Source: Aradus depressus
Lineage: Eukaryota > Arthropoda > Insecta > Hemiptera > Aradidae
DNA length: 64,000 nt
Direction of reading: 5' to 3'
Assembly: GCA_963662175.1 (NCBI GenBank)
Contig: OY759222.1
Span: forward strand, 5,438,713-5,502,712
Positions 43,020 to 52,829 of the stretch are shown here, one piece after another. Numbering within the stretch: position 1 is the stretch's first letter; every line of letters begins with the position of its first letter. The notes below the pieces were generated by a model, which worked only from the letters and a program-made list of their open reading frames with translations, ran no database searches and had not been told where the DNA came from. The position numbers were made by a program, and so were the translations under genes.

Positions 43020-45746
43020 CTACACAGCAAAAAATAAATAAATAGTTGAGTACAAGGTGTGCTGGTAAAGGCGAGGTTTTAGCCTTCTGTTTTGGGTTGG
43101 TTGGCCCAATCGATAAAATTGAGCTCCTGAGACCAATGACAGCCCTTCGTGGTGAGACGTGGTAATTCTTTTCAGGAATTCCGCGATATCTGGAAGGCCG
43201 GTTTCTCGACGAATTTGGGTGTTCCGGACGAACCAGGGTGCGTTTACTGCCAAACGGAGAACCTTGTTTTCAAATCTTCGAAGTTTTTGAATGTTTGTTT
43301 TGTTTGTTGTTAGCCAGATGGGTGCTGCATATGTGAATAGTAGTCTGAGTAGAGATGTGTAGAGAAGAATGCTGCAAGTGTACTTGAGTGGCGATCTTCT
43401 GTTGATGAGGGGGTAGAGTTGCGATAGTCTGGTATATGCTTGCGTGAGTTTGTTGTTTATATGGTGATTCCATGTTAATTTTGTGTCCAAATGAATTCCA
43501 AGATATTTAATTGTTTCGTGGTTAGGAATATAGTCTATGAAAACGTTGTTCATGTGTAGTTTTGTCAATGTGGTAGTGTCTATTCTTCGAAGAGAGAAAA
43601 TTTTGGCCCCCGTTTTGGCAGCATTAAGCCTAAGTTTCCACCTGTTGAACCAATACGCCAAGACTTCCACACATGGTTGAAGGATATCCACGGCTGAAGA
43701 CAGTTCTCGGTGTTGTGATATTAGCAAGGTGTCATCAGCGTAGGTAGCCAACAGCACTGTGGGGGGATTAGGCATATCATGGCAGTAGAGGTTAAACAGA
43801 ATGGGGCTAAGGATAGCACCCTGGGGAACACCCGCTTGAATCAGCTTCTTCTCACTGAAACTGGAGTTTATTCGTATCTGAAAAGTTCTGCACTTGAGGA
43901 AGTCCGAAACTATTTCATAGATGTACGAAGGAACTCCAGTCCTCCTGAGCTTATACCGCAGTCCGTCGTGCCACACGCTGTCGAAGGCTGCAGCTACATC
44001 GAGAAACAGCCCTATTGAATATTGTTTCTTCTCAAAACCAGAAGTGATTTTCTCGACTACTCTCTGAACTTGATGGGTTGTGGAATGGTTTGCCCGGAAC
44101 CCAAATTGATGACGAGGAAGGATGTTATTCGTTTCGAGAAACCCTTGAAGCCTAATGTAGATTACTCTTTCAAATAATTTCGCCAGGCTATTAAGCAAAC
44201 TGATGGGCCTGTAGCTTCCTGGGTCATGCTTTGGCTTTCCCGGTTTGGGTATTAGTATGACCACAGCATTTTTCCACTGATGCGGAAAGTAGCCATACCG
44301 GAGGCAGCTATTAAGGACACTAGTGAGATAAGCAACAGCTTTGGTCGACAGATTCCTCAAAACGATGTTGGGTATAAGGTCATCTCCCGGTGCCTTTCGT
44401 AGAGGCAGTTTGGTAATGTGGTCAGTAAGTTCACCGGGAGTTGTGAATTTCATTGGGAGTTCTACTGAGAAGATGGGTTGTGAAATGTCATGAGTGATGT
44501 CTTGTGAGTCTCTGGTAGTGTTGTCAGGTGATTTGAAGAGGGTTTCCAGATGGGAGGCGACTGCTGTGCATTTTTCGTCGTCAGTCAGTGCTGTTTGTCC
44601 GGAGTAGGTTAGTGAGGATATGGAATGAGTTTGTTTTAAAATACGTCTCGTCTGTTTGTACAGGTTGGAATCTCCTGGAGTCATATCTCCCAGATATTTG
44701 CGGTAATTGTCAATCCGGAGAGAGTCCAATTCCCATTTTACTTGTCGAGTTAGTCTGTTAAAATGCCGTTTAACTTCTGGGTCACGGGTTCGCTGCCATA
44801 AATGACGTATATGGTTTTTTTCTTGAATGAGGTTTAGAATGTATGAAGGTGTTGTGTAGGATGTACGTTGTCTAGGGTCCTTGTTTATTCTGTAGGTGGC
44901 TTTATCAACTGACGTATAAATGGCTGTGGTAAAGTGTGTTACTGATGTTTCTATGTCTTCTGTAGTTGTGTAATGAAGTGGTATGTTTAGCGAGTTGTCA
45001 AGTTCAAAGCGAAACGTGTCCCAGTTAATTTTGCCAGTAAGAAGTTTAGGAGGGGGAGAAGTCGTCTGTATGTCGTCTTGGAATGTGACGATAACGGGGA
45101 CATGATCGGAGTCAAGTTCTGGAATTGGAGTCTGAAAAATTGTGTAGTTCAGATTATGGAGGATGGCGATGTCTAAAATGTCAGGTGAGTAGCGTTGTTG
45201 TGTGGGATAGAATGTGGGTTGGTCCGGGGCAGACACCAGGAGACCGAGCCTATCGCCAATGTCGAGGAGCCGTCGACCACCGCCGTTACTCACCCTGCAT
45301 CCCCAGTACTGGTGCTTGCAGTTGAGGTCACCGAGCATGAGGGTAGGAACTCCAGTAAAGGCGTTTTCCAAATCGGACTGGGCCAGCTGATGCTGAGGAA
45401 GTTTATACGCCGCCAGAACGTTAAATCTGAAATGGGAAACAGTGGTTATACATATCCCAGCTACCTCTAAATTAAGCATACCTCCCAGGTCGAGCTCATG
45501 ATGCTTGAGACTTCGTTTCACGCAGATTGCCACCCCACCGCTTCGAGTGTTCTTATCTTTCCGATAAATTTTGTACCCTGGAAGTCTGAAGCCTTCTTCC
45601 GGATCTAGGTGTGTTTCCGATATGCAGGCAATGTCGATGTCGTGGCGACGGAGGAAGTCGAGAACAGCAAGACGCTGCCGCTTTATTCCGTCTGCATTCC
45701 AGTTAAGGAGAGTAATTTTAAATGGAAACAAATTAGGGGAATACAT
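43020..45746 (-). CDS. LINE B ORF2, endonuclease-reverse transcriptase, 908 aa
   Basis: Endonuclease motifs are NWNADGIK, SETHLD, GGVAIC, GDLN and SDH in LDSDHVPVIV. The reverse transcriptase has LIPKPGKPKHDPGSYRPIS, FLDVAAAFDSVW, AGVPQGAILSP and YADD at 669-672 (same residue number as LINE A). The C-terminal part has LFTYAAPIWL and NKVLRLAVNAPWFVRN. All catalytic motifs look intact. It nicks target DNA and primes reverse transcription from the element RNA. The start ATG lies 14 bases before the ORF1 stop. Confidence 0.95.
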   Translation of the reverse strand: MYSPNLFPFKITLLNWNADGIKRQRLAVLDFLRRHDIDIACISETHLDPEEGFRLPGYKIYRKDKNTRSGGVAICVKRSLKHHELDLGGMLNLEVAGICITTVSHFRFNVLAAYKLPQHQLAQSDLENAFTGVPTLMLGDLNCKHQYWGCRVSNGGGRRLLDIGDRLGLLVSAPDQPTFYPTQQRYSPDILDIAILHNLNYTIFQTPIPELDSDHVPVIVTFQDDIQTTSPPPKLLTGKINWDTFRFELDNSLNIPLHYTTTEDIETSVTHFTTAIYTSVDKATYRINKDPRQRTSYTTPSYILNLIQEKNHIRHLWQRTRDPEVKRHFNRLTRQVKWELDSLRIDNYRKYLGDMTPGDSNLYKQTRRILKQTHSISSLTYSGQTALTDDEKCTAVASHLETLFKSPDNTTRDSQDITHDISQPIFSVELPMKFTTPGELTDHITKLPLRKAPGDDLIPNIVLRNLSTKAVAYLTSVLNSCLRYGYFPHQWKNAVVILIPKPGKPKHDPGSYRPISLLNSLAKLFERVIYIRLQGFLETNNILPRHQFGFRANHSTTHQVQRVVEKITSGFEKKQYSIGLFLDVAAAFDSVWHDGLRYKLRRTGVPSYIYEIVSDFLKCRTFQIRINSSFSEKKLIQAGVPQGAILSPILFNLYCHDMPNPPTVLLATYADDTLLISQHRELSSAVDILQPCVEVLAYWFNRWKLRLNAAKTGAKIFSLRRIDTTTLTKLHMNNVFIDYIPNHETIKYLGIHLDTKLTWNHHINNKLTQAYTRLSQLYPLINRRSPLKYTCSILLYTSLLRLLFTYAAPIWLTTNKTNIQKLRRFENKVLRLAVNAPWFVRNTQIRRETGLPDIAEFLKRITTSHHEGLSLVSGAQFYRLGQPTQNRRLKPRLYQHTLYSTIYLFFAV

Positions 45747-47034
45747 TGTTGGCCGAAAATAATTTTTCTATTAACGAAGATAAAAAGTTTTGAATTTTGG
45801 GAATTAATGGGTTGATAATTTTGACAAATATTTGGTTGAGAACACTGTGCAATGAGAACGGTTCTTCAAAGGTTTCAGTAGAGTTTCGGTTGGCAGTGGG
45901 TGGGTGAAAGAGTTTGTTCCAAGCCGATTGACGATTCGCAGGATGTTGAGGGGTTGAAGAGTTGGGATGGTTCTCTGGTTGATCTGGTAGAGGGGGGAAA
46001 TGGGATGTCGATGAAAGGTTTGTAGGTTTACTTGAAGGCGGAATGTTCTTAATTATTGGAACACCATGTATATTCCGCTTCCGGTTGCTCAGGATTTCTT
46101 TGTGAACAGGACAGCCTCGATAACTGGCAGGATGGTCACCTTGGCAGTTTGCGCAACGAGCTTTGGGGGCGGTTGTATTTTGGCCATCTTGTAAGCGCAG
46201 CGGACAATCTTTATATTGATGATTTTCCCCGCAACGCACACACTTAGGATCCAAATGACAAAAATTTTTCGTATGCCCAAATTGCTGACAATTAGTGCAT
46301 TGCGGTATTAGCCTAGACTTTTTGCGTGGCTCCACCCTGACGATGGTGTAGTAGAGGTGGGTGAGGCCGAAGATGGCCCTTCCTGCCTCGCTGTCCTCCA
46401 GATCTACCGCCACCAGGGGACTGGGTAGCCGCTCCCTGTTCAGCAGCCTCGTCACCTTTAGGATGGGATATTGCGGAGACAGCTCCTCTTGAATCTCTGA
46501 ATCCGATAAAACATAGGGGACCCCTTTAATAATTACTGATAATTTTTTATCTTCCGGGTTCAAAAATGTGTAATATTGAATTTTGATCTCATCGTAATAA
46601 GTAGTGAGATTTCGGAAATCGGAGCTAGTTGATAAATTAATTTTGATTTTGTCTTTCAATTGTTTTATTTCAAATTTTGAGGAAACTTTGGACTTGATAT
46701 CTTCGATAATTTTACGAATATCGTTGGCCTCGCACAAAAAGATAGGGGGAATTTTGATTTTTATCGGTGACTGACTGTTAGATTTTTCTTCATTTTCTAA
46801 CTTTTGCAGGGGTTGAAACTTGTTGAAAACTTCAGTGGGGGCTAATGTGATTTTGTAAATATTTCGACTTACGTGTGACTGAGGGTCGATCTGCATGGTT
46901 GATCCTGAGGTTTCAGCGACATTGCTAGCACACAGTTTCTTGTTTCTTGACCCTCGAGTCCTGTCTTCGTCTGCACTGGATGCTTGGTCAGCCCATGACT
47001 GATTTTTGTTGATCTGGGTGTTCGAGGTTGTCAT
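45733..47034 (-). CDS. LINE B ORF1, gag-like zinc-knuckle protein, 433 aa
   Basis: It begins MTTSNTQINKNQSWADQ, with a polar, low-complexity N-terminus of about 120 residues. A conserved region follows (IKIPPIFLCEANDIRK; YYDEIKIQYYTFLNPEDK; GVPYVLSDSEIQEELS), likely an RRM-like or coiled domain by analogy with related gag proteins. Three zinc knuckles begin near residue 246: CTNCQQFGHTKNFC, CVRCGENHQYKDC and CANCQGDHPASYRGC. A serine/proline-rich segment and a hydrophobic tail (IINPLIPKIQNFLSSLI) end it. The start is chosen because the 5'UTR precedes it and no upstream ATG is in frame. Confidence 0.9.
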   Translation of the reverse strand: MTTSNTQINKNQSWADQASSADEDRTRGSRNKKLCASNVAETSGSTMQIDPQSHVSRNIYKITLAPTEVFNKFQPLQKLENEEKSNSQSPIKIKIPPIFLCEANDIRKIIEDIKSKVSSKFEIKQLKDKIKINLSTSSDFRNLTTYYDEIKIQYYTFLNPEDKKLSVIIKGVPYVLSDSEIQEELSPQYPILKVTRLLNRERLPSPLVAVDLEDSEAGRAIFGLTHLYYTIVRVEPRKKSRLIPQCTNCQQFGHTKNFCHLDPKCVRCGENHQYKDCPLRLQDGQNTTAPKARCANCQGDHPASYRGCPVHKEILSNRKRNIHGVPIIKNIPPSSKPTNLSSTSHFPPLPDQPENHPNSSTPQHPANRQSAWNKLFHPPTANRNSTETFEEPFSLHSVLNQIFVKIINPLIPKIQNFLSSLIEKLFSANNVFP

Positions 47035-47150
47035 CCTCCGTGACAGTGATGAACACTGAGTAGGTTTTCCTCGGTATTTATTTAAAGTTCGACCTATTAT
47101 CTATAATATTTACAATAATACCAATATTTTTATATTTTTATAATAAAAAT

Positions 47151-48289
47151 GATATCAATATTCAAATTAATTTACATTTTTTTTTTTTTTTTTAATAAAA
47201 AAAGAATATGACTGAATTGAGTATAATTTTGTATTTGACTTGCAGAGACAGCTCTATAGGAGCTCGTTAAAGATATTCAGAGGGGGGTGTGAAATCATAT
47301 GAGAGGAATATATTTAAACAGCAAATAGAACAGGACAGCAATGGCGGTAGATAGACTTCAACTAGCTGCGACGATAGTCTAGATAAAAAAAATATTTTGG
47401 TTGGTCCTAACTAATATAGCATAGGAATAAATATAGAATAGAATATTATCACTCATTTGCTGCAACACATACTGGTCCTTTTTTGAAAAATTCTGGTCAA
47501 AATTAATTTTATCGATTACGAGTTCTTTGAGCAATTATTTAAAAATGGGGGGAGTTATTTAAAAATGAGGAACCATATAAGCAAACAAAGAATTATTTCA
47601 CAATTACGGGTCTCAGGATAATATACAACTCATTTGAATTATACAAATTATCCAGCTAAATTTCAGCTTGACTCTGTCCACTTTGTAACAGTGATAATGA
47701 TGATAATGAAAAAGTGGGGTTTACTATCTAAAATGTAGTTTTTGTAATTTTGTTTATGTAAGTCAAACTGGGAGACAATTTAAAAATAGGGTAAAAGAAC
47801 ACGTTTCAGAAATAGGCTTAAACATTGACACAACACACACCTAAGTGAAATTAAATCGTAAAAAAAATATTTTTTTACAAATTTTTAATTAGGATTTTCA
47901 GATTCATCACAAAGAGACTAGGTTTTCCGGTATTTATAGTTTTCTTGTACGAGCAATAGTTTTCGAGATATTGGTCTTAGAAAGTTGCGTTTTACTTAAA
48001 ATCAATCGGGAGTGGATTCATACAGACCTCAGTCCGCAAACCGGGCGAAGAGTGGGGACGACCCTCCCCCCTGCTCTAAATCCTGGCTACGCCCATGTCA
48101 ATTTCACATGTATCTTTTCATATTGAACCAATTATGTACATTTATACTTCCCCAGTTATACTCAATACTTTCACTTTCTAAGGGAACTTAACATTTTTAG
48201 CCGAGATGTTTTGAAACACTTAATAGAAATGAAGAAAAACGTATGTTTAGAAAAAAAAAAATATATTGTCTATTTACAAGATGAAAATT
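47151..48289. other. AT-rich intronic DNA
   Basis: No gene or recognisable element is seen between LINE B and the Helentron-like end. It has a T tract at about 47178-47192. Confidence 0.4.
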
Positions 48290-48375
48290 TCACAGAAGAA
48301 TTGAATAGGATTCGAACGAGAGATGTTAGGAGAATAGTCAATGTTGCGCGGGCAACGCCGGGTATTACCGCTAGT
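48290..48375 (+). mobile_element. Helentron-like 3' end fragment
   Basis: GAAGAATTGAATAGGATTCG and GCGCGGGCAACGCCGGGTA then ACCGCTAG: a diverged 3' terminus with hairpin. It joins the next element's 5' end without any spacer. Confidence 0.7.
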
Positions 48376-48930
48376 CTATATAAATAAAGCTGAAACGGGG
48401 TGTGTTTGTTTGTTTGTTCCAGCATCACGCCCAAACCGCTGGACGGATCTTCATGAAACTTCACATGTAGCATCATTAGAAGGCAAGTTAAAAAATGGGG
48501 TGTGTGGCATCCCAAAATTTTGACTGGGGGGGGGGGGGGGGGGGTTGTGGGGTAAGACCTAAATATAAAGATACCGGTAGCTTATTAACTAATGGTCGGA
48601 TTATCATGAAATTTCACATGTAGTATCTATCTATCGTGGCGCTACAACTAGTTGACGGGTCCTGACCTCCTCCACCAACAGCCGCCAATTGTCTCGATCC
48701 TGTTCGGCTGCCATCCAGTTCCTGGTGCGAAATATGTTTCGACAGTACATGTAGTATTCTTAAAGGCCAAATTGAAAAATACAATATGTGACATTACAAA
48801 AGGTTGTGCTAGGTCTTTACCGGATGATCGGATTGTCATGGAATTTCACTTATAGTATTCTTAGAAGCCATTTGAAAAATAGGGTCTGTGGCGTCCCAAA
48901 ATTATGAATGGGAGGAGGATTGTGGGGGGT
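48376..48930 (+). mobile_element. Helentron-like 5' part, beside the exon 1 fragment
   Basis: It starts TCTATATAAATAAAGCTG and includes CCAGCATCACGCCCAAACCG, a G tract of about 19 bp (48526-48544), and 142-bp-type monomers with a LINE fragment inserted at 48627. It has no minisatellite and no 3' hairpin; instead, the sequence passes at 48931 into a copy of part of exon 1. Confidence 0.7.
48616..48757 (-). mobile_element. 120-bp LINE 3' fragment with 11-bp target duplications
   Basis: ACATGTAGTAT flanks it at 48616-48626 and 48747-48757. On the minus strand it reads FRTRNWMAAEQDRDNWR and LLVEEVRTRQ, ending in (GATA)n. This is a CR1/L2- or RTE-like C-terminal sequence with a microsatellite tail. 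It is one of the shortest truncated LINE copies here. Confidence 0.75.
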
Positions 48931-49018
48931 AGCGAGGCAGACGATGAGAGATGAGTTGACAGAGCTAGTGTATATAAGAACTCCTGTGGGGGACACGAAG
49001 ATACCCGACCCTATGATG
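48931..49018 (-). pseudogene. Partial copy of transporter exon 1 in the downstream intron
   Basis: It repeats 49059-49146 at an offset of 128 bp with a few substitutions. On the minus strand it reads IIGSGIFVSPTGVLIYT, then SVNSSLIVCLA. It begins 22 bases after the true exon's donor and lacks its own donor. It is open but incomplete, so it is unlikely to be used. Confidence 0.9.
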
Positions 49019-49040
49019 AAGACCCAAAGAGGTGACTTAC

Positions 49041-49250
49041 CATGGAGAAGAGACCAGAAGCGAGCCAGACGATGAGAGATGAGTTGACAGAGCCGGTGTA
49101 TATGAGAACTCCGGTGGGGGACACGAAGATACCCGACCCTATGATGGACCCTACAATGACAGTGATTCCGTTGAGAAGGGACATCTTCGCCTTCAGTTTC
49201 ACCTCTCCGCCATCATGGCTCATCGGACTACCGTTCATTTCCGCCGTCAT
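49041..49250 (-). CDS. SLC7 (LAT-type) amino acid transporter, exon 1 of the CDS
   Basis: On the minus strand a TTTTGTTGCAG acceptor is followed directly by the start ATG at 49250, and the exon ends at 49041 before GTAAGT. It encodes 70 residues: a hydrophilic N-terminus (MTAEMNGSPMSHDGGE), VKLKAKMSLLNGITVIVG, the broken-helix substrate motif GSGIF, and a second helix (SLIVWLASGLFSM). In LeuT-fold APC transporters the GSGIF turn in helix 1 binds the amino acid backbone. Phase 0 junction to exon 2 gives SM-VGAYCYAELG, as expected for the family. Confidence 0.93.
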
Positions 49251-49311
49251 CTGCAACAAAACAACAAGAAAATCAGAGTTTGTGATTTTGTGATGTTTAA
49301 ACAAAGTTTAT

Positions 49312-49381
49312 GGGAAGTTATGTAATCGGTCACAAATTAACACAAAAACTCTAATAACTGCCGATGTAATGAATGTATCTA
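49312..49381 (+). mobile_element. 'GGGGAAG' family fragment interrupted by a MITE
   Basis: GGGAAGTTATGTAATCGGTC and AACTGCCGATGTAATGAATG belong to the family; the copy is cut at ATGTATC by the next element. Confidence 0.55.
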
Positions 49382-50171
49382 CAGGGGCCGTTCACAAACT
49401 ACGTCACGCAATTTTGAGGTGTTTTTAACCCCCTCCTTCCCCCTTGTCACCATTGGTCACATTTAATTGAACCCTTCCTAAACGTGAAGTCATTTTTTCA
49501 TGACCCCCCTCCCCCCCCCCCCCCCCCTCCCAATTTAAACTGAATTTTCATATTATATACACCAACAAAAATTGTTGTAACTTAACTTACATTCAACGTA
49601 TTTTGAACGATTTTTTAGCTAACCTCAATTGGTTTATTCCTTTAAAAATTATGTACACCTATTGTTGCAGTAAAAATCACAAAATATTTAATATTGTACA
49701 AACTATTCATATAAGCAATGGAAATAAAACAAGTTTCGTATCAGTTAGGTTCACTTATCTTCCACGTTCAAGCAATCGTTTTCTTTCTTTAACTTGATTG
49801 TTGGAGTACAACGAAACAAGGAAAGTTGAGAACGAAATCGCATGCGCGCGAAGTAATATATAGGTTACCTTCTGTCGCTATAAAAAATTACTGTTTTTTT
49901 GACGCACATCGAAATATAACGTATGTAGAATACGTATGTGGAATATATGTACAATATTTTATACATAAAATGTATTTTATTTAAATATATTATTTTACTT
50001 TAATAACATGAATTTATTAAAATACTAACGTTAAAGAAATTTGCATGAAATTAATTTTTAGAAAATTCTCTACGCCCTTATTTTAAAGTGTAATAATAAA
50101 CGTGACGTAATTTTTTTGTTTAGTCCCCCCCCTCCCCCCCCCCCCCCTATGCGTGTGACGTAGTTTGTGAC
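49382..50171. mobile_element. TIR element with CACAAACTACGTCACGC ends
   Basis: The left end CAGGGGCCGTTCACAAACTA and the right end reverse complement TCACAAACTACGTCACACGC are inverted. C-rich tracts (49505-49528, 50126-50148) lie just inside both ends. The interior is AT-rich and non-coding, so it is non-autonomous. The superfamily is not certain. Confidence 0.7.
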
Positions 50172-50350
50172 TTTACGGACACCCCTCTCCTATGGACACC
50201 TCTTCTTACGGACAATTTTGCGATATCCCGGCCCGAAGTATAGGAAAACAATGTATTTTTACCCCCCTCGCAACGGATGCCAACCGCAACGGACAACCAA
50301 TTTTTCGTCATTAAGAGATAAATTTACCTCTCCTAAGCGGACACATACAA
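50172..50350. mobile_element. CGGACA-repeat segment, pogo/Tigger-like end
   Basis: The motif (A/C)GGACA recurs irregularly (ACGGACACC, ATGGACACC, ACGGACAATTT, ACGGACAACC, GCGGACACA) together with CTCTCCTAAG. This is reminiscent of pogo/Tigger-type terminal sequence. No transposase is present. Confidence 0.4.
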
Positions 50351-50825
50351 GACAATTCATTTGAAAAATGTAATTTTGAATGCTTTTTATTATATATATC
50401 CCATAATCACAAGATTATGGGATATATATGAAGAGGAATGAAGAGGAAAGTGTAAACCTTTAAAATAAGAATTAGTAAAGATGTGTGTGGAAGGAGTGTG
50501 TTGAAGGTCAGCATCAATACGTGAACGTACTAATCTAGGATTGGTATTATCTGGTATACTGAACTTTATGGCCGGCTGTCACAGTCTTCCGGGGTTGGAG
50601 AGATGTCAACAACGTGATCCATGCTTGTGCTCTTCAAATCATAGCTACAGTCCTAGAGGTCAAACTATAAACCTCTTCTAAAAACTCAGAGCGCGTTGCC
50701 GAGCTGGTCATATGTATTATTGTTCGTCTCAAAAACATTGGTTTCTTACGACTCTCAATAATAGAGATTGTTTCGAAAGTTAGTAAATTATATTATACGT
50801 AATTTTTATTTACTTTTACCCTATA
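50351..50825. other. Intergenic or intronic DNA
   Basis: It has a small inverted repeat around 50392-50430 (ATATATCCCATAATC/GATTATGGGATATAT). No gene is recognised. Confidence 0.4.
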
Positions 50826-50829
50826 ACTA

Positions 50830-51395
50830 TTTAAAAGGTCGTCGGTGAATCACCGGCAATGTACTTCCCCACAACGAATTAATCAATTAACTTTTCGCTC
50901 CCTCTTCAAAATATGTCGACCGTTTGCTCTAATTTTCAATATTGAACTTACATAGGGGCTCCTAAATCCCCATTTTGTTTCGATGTATTCATTACATCGG
51001 CAGTTATTGAGGTTTTTGAGTTGAGCCCCACTCTGATCCCCCTTCCCTTATGCCCTGTTTGTGCTAAAAATTAATAAGTGTCGTCCTTATGAGATTTTGA
51101 ATTCACATATGAAATTACGTGCCAATACACTCATTACAAGTTATTAGAGTTTTTTTGAGTTAAGCCTCCCCCCTAATCCCTCTCTTCTTTCGTCGATTTA
51201 GCTGAAAAACAATAGTTGTCGTCGTTAGAGGGTTCTGGGTTCACATATAAATATTCTATCGAGAGGTATCCTGTTCAAAGACAGACAGAATTTTTTTTCT
51301 TCATATTTTGAATCTAAACATATAATTCCGTTGAAAACTCGGCATCGAATTTTTATCGATTATATAACTTCCCCTATACTTAGGGAAGTAAACAG
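50830..51395 (-). mobile_element. 'GGGGAAG' family, near full-length, minus orientation
   Basis: It runs from the terminal hairpin (GTCGTCGGTGAATCACCGGC) and TGTACTTCCCC through two TTACATCGGCAGTTATTGAG-type rounds to GTTGAAAACTCGGCATCG and ACTTCCCCTATACTTAGGG. At about 560 bp it is the best-preserved copy for building a consensus. Confidence 0.7.
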
Positions 51396-51486
51396 CTGTT
51401 GAACTTTGTACTTACGATGACGTAACCTTAAACCAGGGTACTTCATGTATATATTTGTGTGAACTTAAGACAATATACAAAACTGT

Positions 51487-51662
51487 TTGTTTTTATTTAC
51501 TTCCAAGAAGACATCTGGGACCTCGCCTTATCATTTCCTCGTTCTATTTTACCGACCGACTGTTCTAGAAACATACTAGACGTCTTATCCGGAGAACTTC
51601 GGGATTTCCGCCTCGACTTGGTACGTCACACATTCCAAGGATTAATAAGACAGATACAATAG
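51487..51662 (+). CDS. Candidate terminal exon of an unrecognised gene
   Basis: A pyrimidine-rich acceptor (TGTTTTTATTTACTTCCAAG) precedes an open frame of about 50 codons: EDIWDLALSFPRSILPTD, then ILDVLSGELRDFRLDLVR and HTFQGLIRQIQ before a stop. Base composition is higher in GC than around it and the minus strand is closed. No domain is recognised and no partner exon was found, so it may be chance or a remnant. Confidence 0.3.
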
Positions 51663-51783
51663 TTGAATGATTTTATTAGGAAATAGATTGGCTTATTGTG
51701 AAGGCGGAAAAAAGTTTCAAGGTCGAAACTTAAAGAAAATATTGAATTTGAAGTAATTGGTTAGTTATTGTGTTGCAATCCCG

Positions 51784-51965
51784 GGTAACGACGTCATATC
51801 GCCTACTACCAGAGCGCTCTTTCGTCGCTCTAGTGAACATGAGCCTGAATCTACACTGGGAGTCTTATTATTTTGCCTACCTCGGGTTTATTCACCCAGG
51901 GTAGGAGTCTTTAATGAGTACCTGACATGGTACATTCGAAGGACGGCATGCTCACGTTTTTTAAA
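51784..51965 (-). mobile_element. SINE fragment
   Basis: GTCATATCGCCTACTACCAG, CGCTCTTTCGTCGCTC, GGTTTATTCACCCAGGGTAG and AGTACCTGACATGGTAC, then a break at ACGGCATGCTCACG. The head is missing. Confidence 0.7.
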
Positions 51966-52436
51966 TATAAAATTTCGTGAACATTCATTACATCGGTAGA
52001 TATTGAAGTTTTTGAGTTGTGCCCCTCAGAACTCCCTTTTCCTTTTTCCTTTCGAAGTCCTCTATAAATATAAATAATATTCTATATTATAAATAATATT
52101 GTTTCTATAATAAATTATCAAATTATTAACAATCTCAATAATATCGCATATATAAAAATTTAGAGAGATTTATATTAGTCTAAATATCAGTAGTGTCCTT
52201 GGCTTTGTTGACTTTGTGAACCCGAATCTGAATTTAAATTGGTTAATTTATACTAAATTTTAATCCCTACCCGACCTAGATTGATGAAATGTAGAAAAAT
52301 ACTTTAAAATTATACACAAAAGCTGAAAATTAATAATTATATTGTTTAGAGCGCTTCTCTGCCATACTATTCTTGTCGCAATTTTATAGTGATAATTAAT
52401 ATGTAATTCTATATTGACGGACTAATTGATTCTAGG

Positions 52437-52773
52437 TTAGGTTTTATGACTCATGTCCGGGCTTTAACTACGAGGTCATATCGCCTACTACCAGAGCGCT
52501 CTTTCATCACTCTGGTGAACATGAGACCGACTCTATTGTGGGAGTCCTAAATGTTTCCTACCCTAAATTTTTATTCACCTAGGGCGGGGGTCTTTATCGA
52601 GTACCTGACATCGTACAGGCTCGGGACTATCGCTTAACGTCCCATCTGAAGGACGGCGTGCTTAAGTTTATTTAACCTCCCAGATAAAATAAACTAAGGG
52701 CCTCGGTCGGGTTACGAACCCACGTTCTTCAGCTCAGAAGTCAAGCACGCATACCACTGAGCTACCGGCGCCC
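52437..52773 (-). mobile_element. tRNA-derived SINE, full length
   Basis: Preceded by TAGGTTAGG (the ACCTAACCTA tail in sense), then all body phrases and a complete tRNA-like head (GGGTTACGAACCCACG; CCACTGAGCTACCGGCGCC). One B-box base is changed (TTACGAACC). Confidence 0.8.
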
Positions 52774-52829
52774 TTTAATTGATTCTATATTGAAGCCAAG
52801 AATTTAAAGAAAGCAATAAAAAAATGTCG

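Larger units (their letters stand above)
42941..47150 (-). mobile_element. LINE B (Jockey/I-like), apparently full length, 14-bp target duplications
   Basis: TTTATAATAAAAAT at 42941-42954 and 47137-47150 flanks an element of about 4.18 kb. In its own sense it has a 5'UTR of about 100 bp (ending CATCACTGTCACGGAGG), ORF1 and ORF2 overlapping by 14 bases, a short 3'UTR with AATAAA at 42995-42990, and then a run of 20 T on the sense strand. The same layout as LINE A but amino acid sequences differ widely, so they are separate subfamilies. Intact frames, target repeats and a complete ORF1 make it a candidate active copy. Confidence 0.92.
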
